Both the position numbers and the translations under genes were made by a program. 63,557 nt of DNA from an uncultured Lachnospiraceae bacterium (GTDB taxonomy: Bacteria; Bacillota; Clostridia; Lachnospirales; Lachnospiraceae): positions 1-63,557 of the forward strand of contig CAMWPB010000019.1 in the NCBI GenBank assembly GCA_947176065.1. Direction: 5' to 3'. Positions 30,503-37,885 of this stretch are shown here, in pieces; within the stretch, counting starts at the first letter, position 1; every line of letters begins with the position of its first letter. Under the pieces are notes generated by a model. That model did not search any database and was not told the origin of the DNA. It saw nothing but the letters and a program-made list of their open reading frames with translations.

Positions 30503-32848
30503 TTATACTGTATCAAATTTTCGCACTATCTCACTTGCCTTATCGCGCATATTCCTGTCATTATCCTTCATTAAAAAGTCTTTACAAGTATCTATTAAGT
30601 TTTTGCGGTAGCCTTTATAGCTTGAATCTAATTCATTATTTAATCGATCTTCAAAACGATAATATTCTGATCGGATCGCTTCATGCCCCAGCCGTATTGC
30701 TTCTTTTTGATATTCCTGCCTTTCCTTTGGACTACGCTCAAGGCGATATAATAAACAGCAAATCAAAGATGTGGTTAAAGCAGCCTTAGCCGTCAAACTC
30801 TTTTGATTACTATCCATATAAACCTTTTTCGCATATCCGTATGCTTCCTTCAATTTAAAATACTGATTATCTGAGACTAAACGATATATACTTTTTGCAC
30901 GCTGTAACCAATAGTGCAAATCTTCCTTTAAAACAGGCTGAAGCTTTTCATATACCTTAAAAATCAACCTGCCTGCACCACTTTTTCTTCCAAAGAGTTG
31001 ATTCAGAGTATCAAATTGCATTACCTCTTTATAAATACGTCTCTGATCACTGTCACCATTGAGAAAAACCTTGACAATCCTAACAATTGCATTTAGTGTA
31101 TCCTGACTCTGGAAATTTTGAATTTCTTTTAAAAGAATCAATTTACTATTATGCACTAATTTATGTGAGGACTTGCTGTTTGAATTTTCCCCTCTAGAAT
31201 TCTGGATTAATTCAATCAATTTTTGTGCCCTATCCAAAAAACACTTCAGTTCACTTTGGCTGATGCCTAAAGAATAGATATCTTTTGTGTATATCTTATC
31301 TTTGACGCATAATATCAGCAATAAAATTTTTTCATTCTCCGTATAGCTTTTGGGCAGTTGTATTGCGTTTAATACAGGCAATTTTTGCTCTTTATGCAGT
31401 TTTTCCAAATAGTCCAAATTTGTAGACAACGTATCCCTTTTCACAAAACCAAACGCAGCCGATTGCTCTTTAAAATATTGGATTTCTCTATCTGAAAATT
31501 GATTTTTGATATGTACCTCCTTGCAATCGATGACCTCGGACAAATAATTATCACTTTGATTCACTGCCATAATAATTTTGTTATGTCTTTGGGTTAAAAT
31601 TTCTTCACTGTCACGAATCAAAAAATAGCTTTCTGAAGATAAGGCATTGGTATCAAAAACTAATAATGCATTCTCAACCTGATTCAGCAGACGCTGAATT
31701 ACATCCGGACTTTCCAGAGCCGTAGAAGGAAAGAAGAAAACATTATTTCGTACTTCCTGATCGCAAATAAAGCTCAGTATGGCTGTTTTTCCACTAAAAC
31801 GACGCCCTACCAGCATAACCAGATTATTGTTTTTTAAAACATCCTGAATCTCGCTGACACAATCCCGCATAACAAGTAATGTTGATCTATGGAAACAATT
31901 GTTCTTCTCATCAAAAAGACGATATCCACCAAAATATTTCAAATCAACGTCATCCTCAATTATAGATTTAGGATTCTTAAAAGGATATTCCTTAATTCTT
32001 ATCCCCACAGCAGCAGCCCGATATTCTTTTAAGAAATCCACATAAAATCTTTCATAATCTTCTACTAAGATAACGTCCGTAATACCATAATCTTCTAATG
32101 TTATTTCCTCCCACTTATCGGGAGCTTTTTCTCTTAGTATAAAACGCGCAGTGTCTTTTTCTTCCCCTTTGACCTGATTATATAAATATTTTAAATCAGG
32201 CTCATTTGATAAGCTGCAGCCTATAAAAAGCATGTTAAAGTCGCGATATGTATTACAAACGCAGTCTCTAAAAGACTGATTATGCTCATCATTTAAGCTC
32301 TTTGTATACTGATCCATATCAAATACAATGGTAGCTTCCTTATGGCAATACTTACATTCAAACCCTGCATCACCATGTAGCTTGTACACAGTTTTACTAC
32401 TTTCATTTCTATTTTCTGCATTCAAATATGGTAATATCGGTTCAAAGCTGCCTGTCCGCTCAATGGCATCATCTACATTAAGCGTCAATGCATATGGCCA
32501 TGCTATTTGTAAAAAATCCTTTTTTATATTGTCCAGCCGCACTTCCGTAAAGTTGTCCCTAAAAAAATCCTTATATCGACCCTTAAGCAGGCCTTTTCTA
32601 TTAAGCTGATTAAAAAGTTTTGCAGTATCACTAAACCCCTTATCTGCCAATTCCTCTTTTGTTATAAAATCTACACATTGTACTATTATTTTTTTCATCA
32701 TTTCATTTGCCAAATTCCCGTCGGGAACGCTACCCTTCAACGCCTCTGCGTTAGCGCTAAAACCAGCGCCAAAAATAGGTATTAGCCGCTCCTCCGTAAG
32801 CTGCTGAATCAATTTTGCAATTCCATCTTTATTATTAATTATGTTCAT
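30503..32848 (-). CDS. SIR2-STAND NTPase, probable anti-phage defence protein (Avs5-like architecture)
   Basis: A 781-residue cytoplasmic protein. Residues 1-270 form a SIR2 domain with the NAD-binding GAGFS (27-31), LTLNVDD (Asn124, Asp126), His158 in YKLHGD and LFIGCSLSNEPD (about 207-218). Residues about 320-560 form a P-loop ATPase with Walker A VGRRFSGKTA (347-356) and Walker B ALLVFDT ending near residue 400. The rest is alpha-helical and TPR-like. SIR2 fused to STAND modules is known from bacterial immune proteins that sense phage and deplete NAD+. It stands alone, AT-richer than its neighbours, between hprK and an agr operon. Domain calls are firm; the defence role is inferred. Confidence 0.85.
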   Translation of the reverse strand: MNIINNKDGIAKLIQQLTEERLIPIFGAGFSANAEALKGSVPDGNLANEMMKKIIVQCVDFITKEELADKGFSDTAKLFNQLNRKGLLKGRYKDFFRDNFTEVRLDNIKKDFLQIAWPYALTLNVDDAIERTGSFEPILPYLNAENRNESSKTVYKLHGDAGFECKYCHKEATIVFDMDQYTKSLNDEHNQSFRDCVCNTYRDFNMLFIGCSLSNEPDLKYLYNQVKGEEKDTARFILREKAPDKWEEITLEDYGITDVILVEDYERFYVDFLKEYRAAAVGIRIKEYPFKNPKSIIEDDVDLKYFGGYRLFDEKNNCFHRSTLLVMRDCVSEIQDVLKNNNLVMLVGRRFSGKTAILSFICDQEVRNNVFFFPSTALESPDVIQRLLNQVENALLVFDTNALSSESYFLIRDSEEILTQRHNKIIMAVNQSDNYLSEVIDCKEVHIKNQFSDREIQYFKEQSAAFGFVKRDTLSTNLDYLEKLHKEQKLPVLNAIQLPKSYTENEKILLLILCVKDKIYTKDIYSLGISQSELKCFLDRAQKLIELIQNSRGENSNSKSSHKLVHNSKLILLKEIQNFQSQDTLNAIVRIVKVFLNGDSDQRRIYKEVMQFDTLNQLFGRKSGAGRLIFKVYEKLQPVLKEDLHYWLQRAKSIYRLVSDNQYFKLKEAYGYAKKVYMDSNQKSLTAKAALTTSLICCLLYRLERSPKERQEYQKEAIRLGHEAIRSEYYRFEDRLNNELDSSYKGYRKNLIDTCKDFLMKDNDRNMRDKASEIVRKFDTV

Positions 32849-32886
32849 CTTACATTTCCCCCTGGTTTTTACTTTTTTCAGTTTTC

Positions 32887-33033
32887 TTAGTTATAGAGAG
32901 AACCATTGTTCAAAACAATGGTTCTCTCCTTCAGCATGTTTAATTTTCCCCTTTGCCTTAACAGCTCACTGGACAGTATCCTGCACACCCCATCAAGCCA
33001 AAAAACACTTTCCTTTAAATCACTTCTCCTCAT
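32887..33033 (-). CDS. Small ORF overlapping the end of agrBD
   Basis: A 48-residue basic frame (starting MRRSDLKESVFWLDGVCRIL) whose ATG at 33033 lies within the last codons of agrBD, 14 bp before its end, with GGAG about 8 bases upstream. The layout would allow translational coupling. The last third of the frame is the 15-bp palindrome at 32896-32928, so it could also be chance. No family recognised. Confidence 0.3.
   Translation of the reverse strand: MRRSDLKESVFWLDGVCRILSSELLRQRGKLNMLKERTIVLNNGSLYN
32896..32928. repeat. Perfect 15-bp inverted repeat between agrBD and the SIR2-STAND gene
   Basis: GAGAGAACCATTGTT and its exact complement with a CAA loop (32911-32913). No T-run follows on either strand, so it is not a standard terminator. 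It could be a hairpin that stabilises the agr mRNA, a regulator site for the defence gene 48 bp downstream, or a small mobile palindrome. Confidence 0.7.
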
Positions 33034-33178
33034 TCTCAGCTCTCCGCTTTTGCTCAACCCATTTCGCCAGCTGTACATCCTCTTCAGGCTCATAAGCATC
33101 AAACCTCGATATTGCATTTGTTGTGGACATTCCCACCGTAAATATACTGTTTAAAACAGCTTTCAATACACAATTCAT
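33020..33178 (-). CDS. agrD: AgrD-like cyclic (lactone) peptide precursor, nested in the agrB frame
   Basis: A 52-residue frame starting at the internal ATG 33178, in the same phase as agrB and behind its own AAGGAGG. It has the three parts of AgrD: an N-terminal amphipathic helix (MNCVLKAVLNSIFTVG), a core (STTNAISRFDA) and an acidic tail beginning YEPEED. Clostridial precursors usually have Cys plus four residues followed by x-E-P or x-Q-P. Here Ser takes the Cys place (S-R-F-D-A, then Y-E-P), so the product would be a lactone, as with the serine-based Enterococcus pheromone GBAP. The peptide ends are inferred by analogy. Confidence 0.7.
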   Translation of the reverse strand: MNCVLKAVLNSIFTVGMSTTNAISRFDAYEPEEDVQLAKWVEQKRRAENEEK

Positions 33179-33760
33179 CTCTTCACTTCCCTCCTTCGTC
33201 ATCATGATCAGTAAAACCACTATATTACTCGCTACAACAATCTGGCCAGACAGCTCCAATCCAAAAGCCACCATTAACAGAGCAAGACAATACCATATAT
33301 TTAAGCAGATAAAGGCTTTCTTTTTTACACCGTTTAGTTCCTCATGAGTATATCTCTTTCTGTCGTTTGCAATTGGTGTCAATGAGTAGAATACTAACTC
33401 CCCCGCAACCATACTACTAACACTAAATACCAATCGGAACCATTCCCCACCGCTTTTATAAATTGCCATCATAACTATATCCGCCAGCAGATAAAATCCC
33501 ACAAAAATGGCCAGACAGCCAATCCGAGTAGAAGCGTGGTATCCCCCTGAATATCTGCGTACAGTCATGAAAAACAATAAATAAACAACCGTTTCCAGAA
33601 ATCTTCCCCGTATCAGCCCCAGCATTCCTACCACAGTCCAGTCCAAGGCTGTGGTAAATAAAACATCCAGCCCTACTACATATACAATTTTTGCATCCTC
33701 ATCGATCCATCTCCGCGTTGCAAAAAAATCGGCAAGAAAGTGTGCCAGTCTAATACTCAT
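33020..33760 (-). CDS. agrB: AgrB-type peptide processing protease fused in frame to AgrD-type peptide precursor
   Basis: AgrB is a membrane cysteine protease that trims and cyclises the AgrD signal peptide. From ATG 33760 (after GGGGGA) the frame has 246 residues. Residues 1-194 match AgrB in length and features: MSIRLAHFLADFF, hydrophobic segments, and the catalytic His75 and Cys82 in RRYSGGYHASTRIGC, spaced seven apart as in known AgrB. There is no stop codon. The frame runs on through Met195 into 52 residues with AgrD design: amphipathic helix, core ending ISRFDAYEP, acidic tail. An AAGGAGG sits 11 bases before Met195, so AgrD may also be made separately. Downstream of agrC by about 100 bp in the same operon. 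Confidence 0.85.
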   Translation of the reverse strand: MSIRLAHFLADFFATRRWIDEDAKIVYVVGLDVLFTTALDWTVVGMLGLIRGRFLETVVYLLFFMTVRRYSGGYHASTRIGCLAIFVGFYLLADIVMMAIYKSGGEWFRLVFSVSSMVAGELVFYSLTPIANDRKRYTHEELNGVKKKAFICLNIWYCLALLMVAFGLELSGQIVVASNIVVLLIMMTKEGSEEMNCVLKAVLNSIFTVGMSTTNAISRFDAYEPEEDVQLAKWVEQKRRAENEEK

Positions 33761-33862
33761 CCAAAGCATTCCCCCGTTCAGACGCATATGCTTTCCACAG
33801 TATGTACTGTACTCTTTCTTGCCAATCAATAAAATGTCTTTGTCAATTTTAGCAATTATTTG

Positions 33863-35161
33863 TCATTTTCTGTCATAAATAATAACATCCGAGTAGAACC
33901 AGCTTCCCTCAACATGAGTCGTAATTTCTCCATCATACCGTCTCACCATTTCGCGGATATGCAACATACCAAATCCATGCCTTCCAGTTCCCTCTTTGAG
34001 GCTTATAAAACTCCTCACATCGCTATTTTCTTCGGAAAAGGTATTGGAAACCCTGATTAAGAGACACCCGAGTTCCTCCCTAACGCTGATCACCACCATT
34101 TTCTCCAGGCTTTCAACGGCAGCCTCAATTGCATTGTCCAATAGATTCCCAAGAAGAATACACAAATCAACCATATCCATGATGGTTTCATCAGAAAAAA
34201 GAATCTCTTTCTCGACCCTCACTCCAGCCTCCTCGTGTTTCCGCTCTATATTCACAATCACTGTTTCCACGATATTCTGTGAGACAGAGATATCCTTGGC
34301 GTCACCACAAAGCTCCTCAATCATTTGTCCCATAACACGGAGCCCTTCTTCCTTTTTGTCCTTCTCCAGCAGATACCGTATGGTAAACAGCTTGTGCTCC
34401 AACTCATGCCGAAGCTGATACAACTCCCTCTCCTGGCTGATATACTTCTCCAAGGATTCCCTCTGTAAAACCAACATAAAGTTTAATCTCTTGACATCAT
34501 ATTCTTCCTCTGCTTTGGCAGCTGCATGAACGGATAAATAAATGGAAGCAATTACGACAAAATGCATTCCCGCCATTGCACCAATCATTTTGACGCCAAG
34601 CGATGGCTCAATATGGCAAAGCTCAGTAAATGAATTCACAAACAGGACAAAGAAAAAGAAAACAATAATTGGGAAAATGCTATAAAACAGTGTAGACATA
34701 CCCCGTTTGCGGCATCGAATTTTTTCCCTGAAGCACAAAATTATCACCACATAAACCAGCAGCAATAATTTTGTCAGCACAAGAAATCCCACTCGATAAC
34801 CAGTGCCAATCAGCTGTGAAGCTAAAACTACTCCCGGCTCAGCAAACGAAAATAGAAAAGCTGAAAAGTACACACTAAAATATAGTCCAAAATAGTACAT
34901 CGCAAACCCAAGCAGATAATTTATCAGGGTACCCTTTAAAAATATTTTCCAAAACATGGCCGTAACCGCCAGATCAATAAGCATTGCATAAACATTATAA
35001 AACCCATACATGTCAAAAATATAAATATTTAGAAACAGTAGAACCGCTGTTATAACAATGCCAAACCAAGTCCGTACTCTTTCCCTTTTCGCTTCTAAAA
35101 AAATCGCCATAAATATGGGAAAAAGAACCGATTCAAAAAGACTTGCCGTAATTTCACTCAC
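33863..35161 (-). CDS. agrC: AgrC-like sensor histidine kinase
   Basis: The membrane receptor for the Agr peptide. 432 residues from a GTG that overlaps the agrA stop by 1 bp (TAGTG). About six to seven membrane helices cover residues 1-215. The phospho-acceptor His lies in YQLRHELEHKL and the GHKL ATPase has LCILLGNLLDNAIEAA (N-box) and GTGRHGFGMLHIREMV (G-box). Placed between agrA and agrBD. Specificity for the product of the linked agrBD gene is inferred from the operon. Confidence 0.92.
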   Translation of the reverse strand: MSEITASLFESVLFPIFMAIFLEAKRERVRTWFGIVITAVLLFLNIYIFDMYGFYNVYAMLIDLAVTAMFWKIFLKGTLINYLLGFAMYYFGLYFSVYFSAFLFSFAEPGVVLASQLIGTGYRVGFLVLTKLLLLVYVVIILCFREKIRCRKRGMSTLFYSIFPIIVFFFFVLFVNSFTELCHIEPSLGVKMIGAMAGMHFVVIASIYLSVHAAAKAEEEYDVKRLNFMLVLQRESLEKYISQERELYQLRHELEHKLFTIRYLLEKDKKEEGLRVMGQMIEELCGDAKDISVSQNIVETVIVNIERKHEEAGVRVEKEILFSDETIMDMVDLCILLGNLLDNAIEAAVESLEKMVVISVREELGCLLIRVSNTFSEENSDVRSFISLKEGTGRHGFGMLHIREMVRRYDGEITTHVEGSWFYSDVIIYDRK

Positions 35162-35874
35162 TATTTCTTCCTCTTTTGTTCCCTCAAATTCATAACTGCC
35201 ATTTGTACTTTTCTTTTATATGTACGGCTCACAGGAATGGCAAGATTATCAGCCAACATGACCTTATCAACAGACAGACCGCAAATATATTCCGTATTGA
35301 CTAAATATCTGGAATGCGTTCTCAAAAACTGAAATTTCAGCAGTTTTTCCTCTGCCTGATCCAACTTCATGCGATACAGCCTGCTTTCTCTATCCTCCCA
35401 CACAAACCTTACATAATGTTCCTCACTCTTGCAGTACAGAATTTCCATCGGCCGGATTCTCTCAATCACATTGCCTCTTGCCGTCACCTCAATCACCGAC
35501 CCTATTTTTTCCTCCTGCTTCTTCACTGCCTCAAGCGCTTCCGGCAAATCAGTATCCAGCCACGCTTTCCTAATAAAGGCTCCCGGCCTCACATGAAAAG
35601 AATGCCATACATACTGTTCATGAAAGCTGAGAAAAATAATTTCCGCGTTGACATACCGCGCTCTCATCTCCTCAGCCAACTCTAAACCGTTCATCCCCGC
35701 CATTTCAATATCGATAAAATATACATCATAAACAATATGCTGTTGTAAAACTTCTTTCGGATTGTGGCAGACATCGCATTCTATTGCAATGCCCCGATTT
35801 TGGGCTCCCTCCTGCAAGCGCACCAAAAACATTTCGCAAAAAGCAAAGTCATCATCTACCAATATTGCCTTCAT
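35161..35874 (-). CDS. agrA: AgrA-like LytTR response regulator
   Basis: Activates agr and target promoters when phosphorylated. 237 residues: receiver domain with acidic pair LVDDD, phospho-acceptor Asp55 (YFIDIEMAG), and a LytTR DNA-binding domain (PMEILYCKSEEHYVRFV, FLRTHSRYLVNTEYICGL). It is the first gene of the agrA-agrC-agrBD operon, 40 bp after uvrC on the same strand. In Staphylococcus the order is B-D-C-A, so this order is reversed. Confidence 0.92.
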   Translation of the reverse strand: MKAILVDDDFAFCEMFLVRLQEGAQNRGIAIECDVCHNPKEVLQQHIVYDVYFIDIEMAGMNGLELAEEMRARYVNAEIIFLSFHEQYVWHSFHVRPGAFIRKAWLDTDLPEALEAVKKQEEKIGSVIEVTARGNVIERIRPMEILYCKSEEHYVRFVWEDRESRLYRMKLDQAEEKLLKFQFLRTHSRYLVNTEYICGLSVDKVMLADNLAIPVSRTYKRKVQMAVMNLREQKRKK

Positions 35875-35914
35875 TCACGAACCATAATCCTTTCTGCTAC
35901 GAATCCCTTCCCTC

Positions 35915-37783
35915 CTATTTTTCCTCCGCCCGAAAAAACTCATAAATCTGTCCGGCGATATGCTCCGGGATCTCGGGCACCTCGCAGAGCCGTTCCACCG
36001 AGGCCTCCTTAATCTCATTGATTGACCCGAAATGGCGCATCAACGCCTTTCTCCTCGCCGGACCCACGCCGGGGATCTCGTCAAGCACCGATTTTACCTG
36101 TGCCTTTGAACGCAGCGAACGATGATACTCAATGGCAAAGCGGTGCGCCTCATCCTGAATCCTTGTCACCAGCTTAAACCCTTCCGAGCGCGTGTCTATG
36201 GGAATCTCCACATTCTGATAATACAGCCCCCTTGTCCGGTGGTTGTCGTCCTTCACCATGCCGCAGACGGGAATATCCAGATGCAGTTCCTCTAATACCT
36301 GCAAAGCAATATTGACCTGTCCCTTACCGCCATCCATGAGAAGCAGATCAGGAAATTTGGTAAAGCTCCCAAACGTGTGGTCCATCTGTCTGCGGTTCAG
36401 ATCCTCTTTCTCCTCCATGCCGTGAACGAAACGTCTGGTCAGCACCTCTCTCATGCAGGCATAATCGTCCGGCCCCGACACGGACTGAATGCGGAACTTA
36501 CGGTAGTCGCTGCGCTTCGCCTTGCCCTTCTCAAAAACCACCATGGAGCCCACATTGGCGAAGCCGCTTATATTGGAAATGTCAAAGGCCTCCATGCGGC
36601 TCACATCCTCCAGATCCAGCAGCGCCGCGATCTCCTTCATTGCGCCGATCGTCCGCCCTTCCTCCCTGCGGATGCGCTCCTTATCCTGACTTAAGATAAG
36701 CCTGGCGTTCTGGGCCGCCAGTTCCACCAGCTTTTCCTTCGCGCCTTTTTTCGGCACACGGATATAAACCCGGCCGCCTTTTCTCGCACTGAGCCATTTC
36801 TCCAGAATCTCCGTATCCGCGATTTCCTCCTGCAGCATCAGCTCCTTCGGGATATAAGGCGTCCCCGCGTAGAACTGTTTCACAAAATCGAGGAGAATCT
36901 GCGCGCTGTCACAGTCCTCCACATGGGTCATATAAAAATGATCCCGGCCAATCAGCTTGCCGTCACGCACAAAAAACACCTGCACTACGGCGTCATGCTC
37001 CTCCAATGCCAGCGCAATGATATCCTTGTCCTCACCGTCGGAATCCGTAATCTTCTGCTTCTGCGCCACGCTTTTTACGCTGTTATACAGATCCCGATAT
37101 CCCGCCGCCTCCTCAAATTCCATTTTTTCTGACGCCGCTGTCATTTTCTGCTCCAATTCCCGGAGCATGGGTTTATAATTTCCATTCAAAAAATCAAGCG
37201 CCTGATCGATCCGCGCCCGGTATTCTTCCTTGCTGATATAACCCTGACAGGGAGCGGCGCACTGTTTGATATGATAATTCAGGCAGGGACGCTCCAGACC
37301 GATATCCCGCGGCAGCTTACGGTTACAGGTTTTGAGCTGATAGAGCTTGTTCATCAGGTCAATGGTGTCTTTCACCGCCCCCGCACTTGTATACGGGCCG
37401 AAATACCTTGACTTATCCTTCTTCATTTCACGGGAAATAAAAATGCGCGGATATTCCTCGCCCACCGTTACCTTGATATAAGGATAGGTCTTGTCATCCT
37501 TTAACATGGTATTATATTTCGGACTGTATTCCTTAATCAGATTATTCTCTAAAACGAGAGCCTCCAGCTCCGAGTCCGTGACGATATATTCAAACCGTGC
37601 GATCTGCTGCACCATCCTGTCGATCTGCGGCCCGCGTCCAACGATCTTGCGGAAATAGGAGCGCACACGGTTATGCAGATTTATGGCCTTTCCCACATAG
37701 ATGATCGCATCATTATCATCATGCATCAGATATACGCCCGGAGAGTTGGGCAGCTTCTTTAATTCCTCATCGAAATCAAACAT
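35915..37783 (-). CDS. uvrC: UvrABC excinuclease subunit C
   Basis: Makes the two incisions in nucleotide excision repair. 622 residues, the usual length. The N-terminal GIY-YIG nuclease domain ([20 protein letters not shown]) is followed by a UVR motif ([20 protein letters not shown]), the RNase H-like C-terminal nuclease ([25 protein letters not shown]), and tandem helix-hairpin-helix motifs ([18 protein letters not shown]). It lies between ftsH and the agr operon. Confidence 0.98.
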   Translation of the reverse strand: MFDFDEELKKLPNSPGVYLMHDDNDAIIYVGKAINLHNRVRSYFRKIVGRGPQIDRMVQQIARFEYIVTDSELEALVLENNLIKEYSPKYNTMLKDDKTYPYIKVTVGEEYPRIFISREMKKDKSRYFGPYTSAGAVKDTIDLMNKLYQLKTCNRKLPRDIGLERPCLNYHIKQCAAPCQGYISKEEYRARIDQALDFLNGNYKPMLRELEQKMTAASEKMEFEEAAGYRDLYNSVKSVAQKQKITDSDGEDKDIIALALEEHDAVVQVFFVRDGKLIGRDHFYMTHVEDCDSAQILLDFVKQFYAGTPYIPKELMLQEEIADTEILEKWLSARKGGRVYIRVPKKGAKEKLVELAAQNARLILSQDKERIRREEGRTIGAMKEIAALLDLEDVSRMEAFDISNISGFANVGSMVVFEKGKAKRSDYRKFRIQSVSGPDDYACMREVLTRRFVHGMEEKEDLNRRQMDHTFGSFTKFPDLLLMDGGKGQVNIALQVLEELHLDIPVCGMVKDDNHRTRGLYYQNVEIPIDTRSEGFKLVTRIQDEAHRFAIEYHRSLRSKAQVKSVLDEIPGVGPARRKALMRHFGSINEIKEASVERLCEVPEIPEHIAGQIYEFFRAEEK

Positions 37784-37831
37784 ACAAAATTCCTCACCAT
37801 TGTTCTCCCATTATTGTACAGGAGGCGGGTA

Positions 37832-37870
37832 AAGAAAACAAGGCAAAGTCTTTCACAGACTATGCCTTGT
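37832..37870 (-). terminator. Terminator of ftsH
   Basis: Minus-strand stem ACAAGGCA/TGCCTTGT (37870-37863 with 37845-37838) extended by AGTC/GACT past one mismatch, followed by TTTTCTTT. It separates ftsH from uvrC. Confidence 0.7.
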
Positions 37871-37885
37871 CATAGCAAATCCACA

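Noticed and set aside
30503..35874. A multi-gene defence island
   Set aside because: Only the SIR2-STAND gene has defence features; the neighbours are quorum-sensing genes, and no restriction, toxin-antitoxin or CRISPR genes are present.
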